Positions 1 to 6,107 of a DNA stretch of 6,107 nt are shown here, one piece after another. How positions within the stretch are numbered: position 1 is the first letter of the stretch; every line of letters starts with the position of its first letter. The stretch is from Firmicutes bacterium UBA1440 (lineage in GTDB: Bacteria; Bacillota; Clostridia; Peptostreptococcales; Anaerovoracaceae), in the NCBI GenBank assembly GCA_002329565.1, contig DCTM01000002.1, forward strand, positions 6,029 to 12,135, in the 5' to 3' direction. Below the pieces are notes generated by a model. It saw nothing but the letters and a program-made list of their open reading frames with translations. It did no database searches and was not told where the DNA came from. The translations under genes and the position numbers were made by a program.

Positions 1-44
1 ACCCACCTTAGTGACTTTACCGTTTCGCGTTTTGAGCTTATCGT

Positions 45-1286
45 CTATAAATAGTTCAGCGGGTTCTTCTGTACTCCGTTGACCACTACTTCGAAATGGA
101 GTACGTTACCCGTCGCATTGCCGGTACTTCCGACCGTACCGAGCACCTGCCCTTTTTTCACATTGTCCCCGACGGATACTCCAATCGAATTGCAGTGTGC
201 ATATTTTGTCTGGATTCCGTTGCCGTGGTTGATGGTAATCAGGTAACCGTAGCTGCCGCTCCAGCCTGCAAATGTGACCGTGCCCGAATCAGCTGCCGTA
301 AAAGATGTGCCTTTGGCCGCTCTGATGTCGATTCCCTTATGGGATCGAGAGCCGCCGCTTCTGCTTGCACCGAATCCCGATGAAACGGTCATTGGGTGCA
401 AAGGATTCGATAATGTGCCCGAACCCGTTGAAATCGGAGCAGCCTTTGTTCCGACCAGGGCAACCTGCGCAACCGGCTGAGCGAGGACCTTTTCGGACAA
501 TACGGCTCTGCTCAGTTCATATCCGTTTCTTTTAACAATCTGTGTTACCGTTTCCTTGCTACCGTTGACACCGGCCTTCTGAACCTTCGTCTGTCCTTTG
601 TATAAGGACGACGAGTTCGTGTATGACGTTCCGTAAGGAATGATTTCCGTTGCGGTAACGACTTCCGTTGTCACCACATTTACGATCGGCGTCTTCTGAT
701 AAAGGTTAATCGTATCTCCGATCGAAAGGTGTTCAAATTTGCCGGGGTTCATCTGTTGCAACTCATACACCGAAATGTTGTTGGCAAGCGCGATGTCCCA
801 TAATGTGTCTCCGCCTTGCACCGTGTAGGTCAAAGGTGTGGATGTTCCGTTGAGGATATACCGTACGGCTTCATCCGCTTGGCATACATACGTTTCAACA
901 AGTGACTTATTCTTGGCTGCTTCTGCCGCTGTCACGATGTCTTTTTCCTGATAAGTGATTTCTTCTTCAAACGCGTATTCGGTGACCGAACCGCCCTGCG
1001 TATATGCTGCAACGATTCCGTCGAGTACGGCTTCCGCATCTTTTTCCGTAGGCACATATACAACATCCTTGCCGTTTACGGCAATCGCGTATGCCGTTTG
1101 CAAACCGGCAGTTTCCGATTTTTTATTTTGATCTGATATACCGTCTCCGGAACCCGAGACCGCGATTGCGGTAATCAAAACAGCGGCAACCGCCACACTG
1201 CTTCCTGCAATAACCAATTGTTTTCTCGAAAGAGCTGTCAATTTGCTCATAGCGTCTCTTAAAAACTTCGCTATTTTTTCATTCAT
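45..1286 (-). CDS. Membrane-anchored LysM-G5-M23 cell-wall peptidase-like protein (413 aa)
   Basis: Probable extracytoplasmic peptidoglycan-binding protein of the M23 (LytM/lysostaphin) family. Visible in order: a basic N-terminus, a hydrophobic anchor or signal segment at about 24-44, a region around 65-150 that I cannot assign, a LysM domain at about 154-197 (starting YTVQGGDTLWDIA), a G5-like domain at about 199-280, and a C-terminal M23 domain at about 297-413. In M23, HKGID gives the Zn ligands His316 and Asp320, YAH gives His364, and LHFEV gives the third ligand His397. The first His of the usual HxH motif is Val395 (GNVLHFE), so hydrolase activity is uncertain. The ATG at 1286 is chosen because AGGAAGAGG lies 6 nt upstream; the 24-codon extension to a TTG at 1358 has no ribosome site. 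It has its own promoter (1376-1404). Identification of the family is firm; the cellular role (wall remodelling, or a non-catalytic activator) is inferred. Confidence 0.93.
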   Translation of the reverse strand: MNEKIAKFLRDAMSKLTALSRKQLVIAGSSVAVAAVLITAIAVSGSGDGISDQNKKSETAGLQTAYAIAVNGKDVVYVPTEKDAEAVLDGIVAAYTQGGSVTEYAFEEEITYQEKDIVTAAEAAKNKSLVETYVCQADEAVRYILNGTSTPLTYTVQGGDTLWDIALANNISVYELQQMNPGKFEHLSIGDTINLYQKTPIVNVVTTEVVTATEIIPYGTSYTNSSSLYKGQTKVQKAGVNGSKETVTQIVKRNGYELSRAVLSEKVLAQPVAQVALVGTKAAPISTGSGTLSNPLHPMTVSSGFGASRSGGSRSHKGIDIRAAKGTSFTAADSGTVTFAGWSGSYGYLITINHGNGIQTKYAHCNSIGVSVGDNVKKGQVLGTVGSTGNATGNVLHFEVVVNGVQKNPLNYL

Positions 1287-1310
1287 ACAAAACCTCTTCC
1301 TGCTGTTGAA

Positions 1311-1360
1311 GTTTGGAAATATTTCAAAAAACACACATGTTTTTACTCTGTCTTCCAAAC
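1311..1360 (-). repeat. Inverted repeats in the leader of the M23 gene
   Basis: GTTTGGAA at 1311-1318 and TTCCAAAC at 1353-1360 are perfect inverted copies. The arms can extend to a 10-bp stem (AAGTTTGGAA-type) if four bases bulge on one side. Inside the loop a second perfect 7-bp inverted repeat (AAAAACA / TGTTTTT, 1327-1344, loop of 4) can form. All of this is in the predicted 5' untranslated leader, just upstream of the ribosome site. The stems are AT-rich and weak, so a role in mRNA stability or translation control is only a possibility. Confidence 0.4.
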
Positions 1361-1375
1361 AAACTTATTGGACTA

Positions 1376-1404
1376 ATGTTACAGGAATATTACAGAGTTG
1401 TCAA
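1376..1404 (-). promoter_or_regulatory. Sigma-A-type promoter for the M23 gene
   Basis: Read on the minus strand, a perfect -35 TTGACA (1404-1399) is followed by a 17-bp spacer and TAACAT (1381-1376), a 4/6 match to the TATAAT -10. Transcription would start near 1369, giving a leader of about 83 nt before the ATG at 1286. It lies in the only sizeable gap of the window, downstream of the cyclophilin gene. This suggests that the cell-wall gene is a separate transcription unit, although no terminator is seen after the cyclophilin gene and read-through is possible. Confidence 0.75.
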
Positions 1405-1418
1405 GCAAATAGCCTATT

Positions 1419-1437
1419 CTTCACAAAACCTTCACAA
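1419..1437 (-). promoter_or_regulatory. Direct repeat, possible WalR/PhoP-type response-regulator site
   Basis: CTTCACAA occurs twice on the plus strand (1419-1426 and 1430-1437) with an exact period of 11 bp, one helical turn. On the coding strand the pair reads TGTGAA-N5-TGTGAA. It lies 15 bp upstream of the -35 box, at about -51 to -67 from the expected start, a typical activator position. Tandem hexamers at 11-bp spacing are how OmpR-family regulators such as WalR (TGTWAH-N5-TGTWAH) and PhoP (TTHACA repeats) bind. The match to WalR is imperfect because G replaces A/T at position 4; TTCACA fits the PhoP half-site. WalR commonly controls M23 and other wall hydrolases. The repeat is seen directly; the regulator is inferred. 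Confidence 0.45.
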
Positions 1438-1486
1438 GAAAACGGGTCGCAAAACGTTTAAATTTCAACATCTATACCGATTTCTT

Positions 1487-1969
1487 CTATATTTCTTCAA
1501 TTGTCAGCCTTTTCATTCTTTGCGGTGTCAGCGGTTTATCATTGCGGTCGCAGGCTACAGCCACGATTTTATCGGCGGCTTCCATTCCTTCGACGATCTT
1601 TCCGAAAGCGGCATATTGCCCATCGAGGTGCGGCGCATCCTCAACCATGATAAAAAACTGTGACCCTGCGGAGTTCGGATTCATCGAACGTGCCATAGAC
1701 ATCACGCCGCGGGTATGCTTTAAATCATTGGCAAATCCATTTGCAGCAAACTCACCCTTGATGTTGTGCCCGGGGCCACCCATTCCTGTGCCTTGCGGGC
1801 AACCACCTTGTATCATAAAGCCCGGAATGACTCTGTGAAAGATCAATCCATCAAAAAATCCGCTCTCAACCAAAGAAATGAAGTTTTTCACCGTTTCCGG
1901 AGCGATGTCGGCATACAACTCTCCGCGCATCACATCTCCGTTTTCCATTTCTATTCTTACTGTTTTCAT
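1487..1969 (-). CDS. Cyclophilin-type peptidyl-prolyl cis-trans isomerase (160 aa)
   Basis: Catalyses cis-trans isomerisation of Xaa-Pro bonds during protein folding. There is no signal peptide, so it is cytoplasmic. The single cyclophilin domain fills the whole protein. The core motif FHRVIPGFMIQGG supplies the catalytic Arg46; MSMAR (90-94) and NSAGSQFFI (99-107) form the rest of the pocket, followed by HLDGQYAAFG (114-123). His114 stands where human cyclophilin A has Trp121, the cyclosporin-contacting residue, which often differs in bacterial enzymes. The ATG at 1969 is preferred because AGAAAGGA lies 10 nt upstream; an in-frame ATG ten codons earlier (1999) has no ribosome site. It follows the second CHR gene after 59 nt with no terminator or clear promoter between them, so it is probably the last gene of the operon. 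The family assignment is very firm; the symbol (ppiA/ppiB) cannot be decided. Confidence 0.95.
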   Translation of the reverse strand: MKTVRIEMENGDVMRGELYADIAPETVKNFISLVESGFFDGLIFHRVIPGFMIQGGCPQGTGMGGPGHNIKGEFAANGFANDLKHTRGVMSMARSMNPNSAGSQFFIMVEDAPHLDGQYAAFGKIVEGMEAADKIVAVACDRNDKPLTPQRMKRLTIEEI

Positions 1970-2028
1970 AGTATTCTTATCCTTTCTTATTTTATTCATT
2001 AGGCCGTGTTACGCGTCCGTCTCTTGCA

Positions 2029-2580
2029 TTATCCGACCATGCCCGAACAAAAAATCGCACCTGCAATGCCCATGATAATCGTAATTGTAATCGGGTTCAT
2101 TTTAAACTTGCCCACCAACAGTACGGTAATCGCAAAGAGAGCCACTGCAATCAAATTTATCCCTGCCTCCGGCGTCACAAGGGCAGTTTCACCCAAAAAT
2201 ATTGCCGCCGAGGCGATCAGCCCTACCGTCGCCGGTCGGATACCCAAGAAAATGCCCTTCATAATTGTGCTCTCTTGAAAGCGGGCGATAAACTTGGAAA
2301 CGATTATCACAATTGTAAAGGAAGGCAACGTCACTCCCAGTGAAGCGAAAAAGGCGCCGGGTAAACCGGCCACCTTAAAGCCCACATAAGTCGCGGCATT
2401 GACCGCAATCGGTCCCGGAGTGACCTGCGAAATCGCCACCAAATTCGAGAATTCAGCTGCACTGATATGTCCAAATTGCTGCACGCTTTGAAAAACCAAG
2501 GGCAGCATAGCATAGCCGCCTCCAAAGCCGAACAATCCGATCTTTCCAAACATTAAAAGGAGAGAAAGATATAAAGTCAT
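2029..2580 (-). CDS. Short CHR-family (chromate transporter-like) protein, second of the pair (183 aa)
   Basis: Polytopic inner-membrane protein of the CHR (chromate ion transporter) family, short form: one CHR domain of about 180 residues instead of the two fused in long ChrA. Visible family signatures are FGFGGGYAMLPLV (17-29), SQVTPGPIAVNAATYVG (51-67, the PGP motif) and LGVTLPSF (81-88), followed by several hydrophobic segments to the C-terminus. The ATG at 2580 is chosen because AAAGGAG lies just upstream and the codon overlaps the stop of the preceding CHR gene as ATGA (4-nt overlap). Such coupling suggests equal synthesis of two half-transporters that form one complex. A 23-codon extension to 2649 would run inside the previous gene and lacks support. 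The substrate is unknown: chromate or sulfate is the family default, but many short CHR proteins are uncharacterised. Confidence 0.92.
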   Translation of the reverse strand: MTLYLSLLLMFGKIGLFGFGGGYAMLPLVFQSVQQFGHISAAEFSNLVAISQVTPGPIAVNAATYVGFKVAGLPGAFFASLGVTLPSFTIVIIVSKFIARFQESTIMKGIFLGIRPATVGLIASAAIFLGETALVTPEAGINLIAVALFAITVLLVGKFKMNPITITIIMGIAGAIFCSGMVG

Positions 2581-3125
2581 AATTCCCTTCTCCTTTCGCG
2601 CACAACTTGATAAGCGCAACCCAAACCCGCACCCATCACAATAGCCCAAATTGCATTTACATCAAAAATAACGATAATTGCAAACGAGACTGTCGCGACA
2701 AGCCAAGGGAAAATCCCCTTCAATATCTGCTTGCCGAGTGAAAACGCTGCCATGATAATCAGAGCGCACGACGCGGCTTTTACGCCGGTCAATGCGCCCT
2801 CTATATACGGATTGTCGCCGATGGCATTGAGAAACAACACCACCAGAATTATAATAACAAACGAAGGCAGAGTCACGCCAATTGTGGCGGCAAGAGCACC
2901 TAAAATACCCCTCCGTTTGTTACCGATATATGTGGCGGTGTTTACGGCGATGACACCGGGCAGAGACTGCCCAAGTGCGACACAATCTATCATCTCTGTC
3001 TCCGTCAGCCAATGTTCATCGTCGACGACAGCTCTTTGAATAAGAGGTATCATCGCAAGACCGCCGCCGAACGTAAACAAACCGATCTTAAAAAAAATGG
3101 TAAATAATTTGGCTAAATCTTTCAT
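2577..3125 (-). CDS. Short CHR-family (chromate transporter-like) protein, first of the pair (182 aa)
   Basis: Polytopic membrane protein, paralogous to the next gene. It shows the same signatures: FTFGGGLAMIPLI (17-29), GQSLPGVIAVNTATYIG (52-68, PGV in place of PGP) and IGVTLPSFVIIIL (82-94). Several hydrophobic helices follow and the tail is basic (RERRREL), which should lie in the cytoplasm. Its ATG overlaps the proS stop by one base (TAATG), with AAGGGG only about 3 nt upstream. That spacing is unusually short and points to translation re-initiation after proS. It overlaps the following CHR gene by 4 nt. Two adjacent short CHR genes are known to work together as a heteromeric transporter in other bacteria; that this pair does so is inferred. 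The substrate cannot be read from the sequence. Confidence 0.92.
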   Translation of the reverse strand: MKDLAKLFTIFFKIGLFTFGGGLAMIPLIQRAVVDDEHWLTETEMIDCVALGQSLPGVIAVNTATYIGNKRRGILGALAATIGVTLPSFVIIILVVLFLNAIGDNPYIEGALTGVKAASCALIIMAAFSLGKQILKGIFPWLVATVSFAIIVIFDVNAIWAIVMGAGLGCAYQVVRERRREL

Positions 3126-4855
3126 TATCCCCTTTTTTCCGCGTTGACGACGGCAATCGCCGCCTGCAACGCATCATCCGCTTTCATCTCCGTCTTCTCA
3201 GCGTCACGTCGCATCTTATACTCGACGATACCGTTCGAAGCACCTCTGCCGACGGTAATCCGTACCGGTATGCCCAAAAGATCCGCATCCTTGAATTTTA
3301 CGCCCGGACGCTCCTGCCTGTCGTCGAGAATGACCTCGACACCGGCTGCCAACAGACCCTCGTACAAATCTTCCGCCACGCGTACCTGTGTCTCGTCCTC
3401 GGTGCTTACCAGAGTAATGATAACGTGATACGGTGCCACAGACATCGGCCATATGATGCCGTTTCCGTCGTGATACTGCTCAACTACGGCCGCCATCGTT
3501 CTCGATACGCCGATACCGTAGCAACCCATGACGATCGGATGATTTTGCATGTTTTCGTCTTTATAGTATGCTCCCATCGATTCGGAATATTTAGTTCCCA
3601 GCTTAAAAACTTGTCCGACCTCGATACCTCGCGCAAACTTTACCGGTGCGCCGCAGACCGGACACGGATATCCTTCTTTAATCAGCTTGATATCGCAGAC
3701 GATGTCTCCCTTGTAATCTCTGCCGTAGTTTACGTTCTTGATATGGTGATCGACCTCGCATGCGCCTGCACAGAGATTTTTCATGCCTACAAGTTCGCTG
3801 TCGACAACAATTTTGCAATCGTGCAAGCCTATCGGCCCTGTGAATCCTCCGACACAGCCTGTGGCTTCTGACATCGCCTCTTCATCGGCAAACTCAATCG
3901 CATGCTCGGGTATTCCGAGAGCGTTGACGAGCTTGGTCATATTCAGCTCCCTGTCACCGCGTATGAATGCGGCCACATATTTATCTTCTCCGGTCTCATC
4001 GTGTACGACAAACAAGAGCGCCTTGATTGTCTGTTTTGTATCGAGTCCCAAGTATGCCGCAACATCTTCAATTGTCTTCGTCCCCGGAGTATATACCTTT
4101 TCCGTTTCGTACATTGCTTCATTTGATGTCGCATCGTCGACACAGGCCGCACGCTCCGAAGTTGCCGCCATGTCACAGCTCTCGCAGTAGGCAATTTCGG
4201 ATTCTCCGACGGCCGACAGCGCCGTAAATTCATGCGACTTGCTGCCTCCGATAGCGCCATTGTCAGCTTCTACCGGCCGGAAGTCAAGCCCGCAACGCGT
4301 AAATATTCTTGAATAGGCATCGTACATATCCGTGTAGCTCTTCTCCAAACCCTCGGCATCCTTATCAAACGAATATGAATCCTTCATGATGAATTCGCGC
4401 GTTCTCAAGAGACCGAAGCGCGGTCTTGCCTCATCCCTGTACTTAGTTTGAATCTGATACAGATTAAGCGGCAGTTGCCTGTAGGAGTTTACATCATTTC
4501 TGACGATATCCGTGAAAATCTCCTCGTGTGTGGGCCCTAAGCAGAAGTCTCTTCCGTTTCTGTCCTTTACTCTCCATAATTCAGGGCCGTATCCATACCA
4601 ACGTCCGGATTCCTGCCACAGTTCCGCAGGCTGCACGGCTGACATCAAAATTTCCTGTCCGCCCTTGGCGTCCATCTCTTCTCTGATGATTTGCTCGATC
4701 TTGCGAATGCTTCTCCATCCAAGCGGCAGAAACCCGTAAATGCCCGAAGCCAGCTTGCGTATCATACCCGCACGCATCAATAAGATATGGCTGGAAATTT
4801 CAGCCTCCGCAGGCGTTTCGCGAAGCGTTCTGAAGTATGCGTTTGAAAGTCTCAT
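3125..4855 (-). CDS. proS: Prolyl-tRNA synthetase, bacterial type with editing insert (576 aa)
   Basis: Class II cytoplasmic enzyme that charges tRNA-Pro with proline using ATP. Visible parts: the N-terminal catalytic core with motif 1 around 43-80, LGPTHEE (106-112), motif 2 from TKYRDEARPRFG to RTREF (137-155), and motif 3 GCYGIGVSR (444-452). The C-terminal anticodon-binding domain runs from about 475, including DDRQERPGVKFKDAD (511-525). Between motifs 2 and 3 lies an insert at about 224-409 of the YbaK-like editing (INS) type that deacylates Ala-tRNA-Pro; it has the conserved Lys278 (TIKALLF) and a GxxxP loop (337-341). Two CxxC pairs (Cys224/227 and Cys398/401) bracket the insert and may bind zinc. 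Length matches the E. coli type (about 572). The ATG at 4855 has AAAAGGAG 11 nt upstream. It starts 27 nt after ispDF, consistent with one operon. No T-box leader is present in that gap. Confidence 0.98.
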   Translation of the reverse strand: MRLSNAYFRTLRETPAEAEISSHILLMRAGMIRKLASGIYGFLPLGWRSIRKIEQIIREEMDAKGGQEILMSAVQPAELWQESGRWYGYGPELWRVKDRNGRDFCLGPTHEEIFTDIVRNDVNSYRQLPLNLYQIQTKYRDEARPRFGLLRTREFIMKDSYSFDKDAEGLEKSYTDMYDAYSRIFTRCGLDFRPVEADNGAIGGSKSHEFTALSAVGESEIAYCESCDMAATSERAACVDDATSNEAMYETEKVYTPGTKTIEDVAAYLGLDTKQTIKALLFVVHDETGEDKYVAAFIRGDRELNMTKLVNALGIPEHAIEFADEEAMSEATGCVGGFTGPIGLHDCKIVVDSELVGMKNLCAGACEVDHHIKNVNYGRDYKGDIVCDIKLIKEGYPCPVCGAPVKFARGIEVGQVFKLGTKYSESMGAYYKDENMQNHPIVMGCYGIGVSRTMAAVVEQYHDGNGIIWPMSVAPYHVIITLVSTEDETQVRVAEDLYEGLLAAGVEVILDDRQERPGVKFKDADLLGIPVRITVGRGASNGIVEYKMRRDAEKTEMKADDALQAAIAVVNAEKRG

Positions 4856-4882
4856 ATGTTCTTTGTCTCCTTTTGGTATAGG

Positions 4883-6013
4883 CTAATAAATTTTTGAAAT
4901 CAGGCAGACGGCGTCGGCTGCAATTCCTTCTTTGCGACCTGTAAAGCCCAGCCCTTCCGTCGTAGTGGCTTTAATTCCCACGCATGACGGGTCGATCAAA
5001 AGCGCATCCGCTATATTGATGCGCATTTCATCTATATACGGTGCCAATTTCGGTGCCTCTGCTATTACAGTAGCGTCGACATTGACAATCACGTTTCCTG
5101 CTGCGGCGATGATTTCCCGCGTCTTTTGCAGCAATACGATACTGGAAATCCCCGCATATGAGGAATCCGTATCCGGAAAGTGCCGGCCGATATCGCCGAG
5201 GGCAGCCGCACCAAGCAGCGCGTCCATGATGGCATGTACGAGCACATCCGCGTCGGAATGCCCTTCAAGCCCTGTCGGATGCGGTATCGTTACACCTCCC
5301 AAAACCAGCAACCTGCCGGTAACGAGTCGATGCACATCGTATCCCTTCCCTATCCGTTGCATAGGCGGAAGATCCTCCTTTGTGGTTATCTTTATGTTTG
5401 CATAGTCACCTTGTGATAATGCGACCGGCAGGCCCAGGCGTTCAACAAGACTCCCGTCATCAGTGCCGCAGTGAGCGTCCGAAGCAGCCTTCTCGTGCGC
5501 GCGCAGGATAATACTCTTTTCAAATGTCTGCGGCGTCTGCACAATATACAGGTTATCGCGCTGCAAGGTCATCGCTCCGCTGCGGATAGTGTCTTTGACG
5601 GGGACGGCCGCCACCGCGGCTCCCGTTTCGAAAGCTTTTTCCAAAGAGTCCTTCAGCACTTTCTCAGTAACATACGGACGTGCGCCATCGTGAATGATCA
5701 CATAATCAAAAGATGTCCTGTCGTTGAGTTCTCGCAACGCATTGGCAACGGAGTCCTGTCTCTGCTTGCCGCCCGTGACAACTATAACGCTTTTTCGGAC
5801 ATCCGCGAGAATCTCACGGCAAAGCTGCATGTGCTCCTGCGGCGCCGTCACCGCTATGCAGTCGACCGCATCCCACTTTTCAAAGACAGCTGCCGTTCTG
5901 CGAATCATCGGCACTCCCGTAATCGGGATGTATTGTTTCGGAATCTGCGATTCCATTCGCGTACCGTTGCCACCCGCAGTGATGATGGCACAGATGCGCT
6001 TTCCTTTATACAT
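4883..6013 (-). CDS. ispDF: Bifunctional MEP-pathway enzyme IspDF (376 aa)
   Basis: The N-terminal half is IspD, 2-C-methyl-D-erythritol 4-phosphate cytidylyltransferase (MEP plus CTP to CDP-ME). The C-terminal half is IspF, 2-C-methyl-D-erythritol 2,4-cyclodiphosphate synthase. IspD signs: nucleotide loop TAGGNGTRM (12-20, one Gly for the usual Ala), Lys26 (PKQY), HDGARP (108-113), TDDGSLVE (184-191) and NIKITT (206-211). IspF signs: KGYDVHRL with metal ligands Asp226 and His228, GHSDAD (251-256), His260, [10 protein letters not shown] (274-283) and [14 protein letters not shown] (350-363). The junction is tight: IspD stops at KEDLPP and IspF begins at Met218, so the usual last helix of IspD seems to be missing. 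The ATG at 6013 has CGGAGGA about 5 nt upstream; a TTG six codons earlier lacks a site. It follows the YacL-like gene by 21 nt and precedes proS. An internal ribosome site is listed separately. Confidence 0.97.
   Translation of the reverse strand: MYKGKRICAIITAGGNGTRMESQIPKQYIPITGVPMIRRTAAVFEKWDAVDCIAVTAPQEHMQLCREILADVRKSVIVVTGGKQRQDSVANALRELNDRTSFDYVIIHDGARPYVTEKVLKDSLEKAFETGAAVAAVPVKDTIRSGAMTLQRDNLYIVQTPQTFEKSIILRAHEKAASDAHCGTDDGSLVERLGLPVALSQGDYANIKITTKEDLPPMQRIGKGYDVHRLVTGRLLVLGGVTIPHPTGLEGHSDADVLVHAIMDALLGAAALGDIGRHFPDTDSSYAGISSIVLLQKTREIIAAAGNVIVNVDATVIAEAPKLAPYIDEMRINIADALLIDPSCVGIKATTTEGLGFTGRKEGIAADAVCLISKIY
5360..5381 (-). promoter_or_regulatory. Internal ribosome site and ATG for a possible free-standing IspF
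   Basis: Inside ispDF, exactly at the domain junction, the coding strand reads AAAGGAGG (5381-5374), then 11 nt, then ATG (5362-5360), in frame as Met218. AAAGGAGG is a near-perfect Shine-Dalgarno sequence, and the spacing is like that before proS (11 nt) and the cyclophilin gene (10 nt). Initiation here would give a 159-residue protein beginning [11 protein letters not shown], the normal length and start of an independent IspF. It may be a relic of the separate ispF gene before fusion, or may still make extra IspF. The sequence match is direct; use of the start is inferred. Confidence 0.45.
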
Positions 6014-6034
6014 AAAGTCCTCCGTAACCAAATG

Positions 6035-6107
6035 TTATTTTTTGATTCTCGCAAAGATCATCCTGCCCGCCGCTGTCTGCAGCACGCTCGTAACCATTAC
6101 AGTCACC
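6035..6107 (-). CDS. PIN/TRAM-domain protein, YacL-like, C-terminal end only (partial)
   Basis: The window ends inside this gene; only the last 23 codons and the TAA (6037-6035) are present. The encoded tail contains VTSVLQTAAGRMIFA followed by RIKK. As I recall, this matches the ending of the TRAM domain in YacL-type PIN/TRAM proteins of Bacillota, which are putative membrane-linked nucleases of unclear function. The gene order agrees: yacL directly precedes ispD and ispF in Bacillus and related genomes, and here the stop is 21 nt before ispDF. The sequence evidence is short, so the call relies on both the tail and the neighbourhood. Confidence 0.7.
   Translation of the reverse strand, partial: VTVMVTSVLQTAAGRMIFARIKK

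Noticed and set aside
1..44. On the minus strand the window edge reads ACTAAGGTGGGT, reminiscent of a T-box antiterminator motif.
   Set aside because: The match is short and cut by the window edge. A T-box leader would need about 150-200 nt of structured RNA upstream, which here is the end of the M23 coding sequence.
1326..1344. AT-rich hairpin followed by T residues, considered as an intrinsic terminator after the cyclophilin gene.
   Set aside because: The stem has only one G-C pair and lies downstream of the M23 promoter, so it is within the leader and is too weak to terminate well.
1287..1358. 24-codon N-terminal extension of the M23 protein from a TTG at 1358.
   Set aside because: No ribosome site precedes the TTG, whereas the ATG at 1286 has AGGAAGAGG at good spacing and begins a typical basic-then-hydrophobic leader.
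1970..2028. Possible promoter or terminator between the second CHR gene and the cyclophilin gene.
   Set aside because: No -35/-10 pair with proper spacing and no GC-rich hairpin with a T-run was found in the 59-nt gap.
3425..3871. Plus-strand open frame of 148 codons inside proS (and similar ones at 3783-4190 and 4932-5405).
   Set aside because: They lie antisense to strongly conserved coding sequence, show no recognisable domain and have no convincing ribosome site; they are shadow frames.
3943..4260. Minus-strand 105-codon frame overlapping proS in another frame.
   Set aside because: Arg-rich, low-complexity-like translation in an alternative frame of proS; no family features.
6014..6031. 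TTG start six codons upstream for IspDF.
   Set aside because: The extension would include the GGAGG ribosome site that serves the ATG at 6013; no site precedes the TTG.

Overview
The window looks like a stretch of Bacillota (Firmicutes) chromosome, most likely class Clostridia. The signs are the AGGAGG-type ribosome sites, an IspDF fusion directly after a YacL-like PIN/TRAM gene, a bacterial-type ProRS with an editing insert, and a LysM-G5-M23 cell-wall protein. Base composition is intermediate by eye. The taxonomic call is inference. Every supported gene is on the minus strand, so the order of transcription runs from high to low coordinates.

Region by region, in transcription order: the last 23 codons of a PIN/TRAM (YacL-type) gene (6107-6035); an ispDF fusion for two steps of the MEP isoprenoid pathway (6013-4883); proS, prolyl-tRNA synthetase (4855-3125); two short CHR-family (chromate-transporter-like) membrane proteins (3125-2577 and 2580-2029); and a cyclophilin-type peptidyl-prolyl isomerase (1969-1487). 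These genes are separated by 21 and 27 nt, then overlap by 1 and 4 nt, then are separated by 59 nt. I see no intrinsic terminator or clear promoter among them, so they are probably one housekeeping operon. A 200-nt gap follows. It holds a good sigma-A-type promoter, an 11-bp-period direct repeat just upstream of it, and a leader with inverted repeats. This drives a membrane-anchored LysM-G5-M23 protein (1286-45). The last 44 bases (1-44) show nothing I can name.

No mobile element, CRISPR array, RNA gene or phage gene is visible, and the content is mainly ordinary core genome. Four points deserve a second look. First, the ispDF fusion keeps a near-perfect internal Shine-Dalgarno sequence and an ATG exactly where a free-standing 159-residue IspF would start. 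Second, the M23 domain has Val where the first His of the catalytic HxH motif is expected. Third, the direct repeat upstream of the M23 promoter resembles WalR/PhoP-type half-sites, which fits a cell-wall gene. Fourth, a translationally coupled split CHR pair sits inside an isoprenoid/translation operon.
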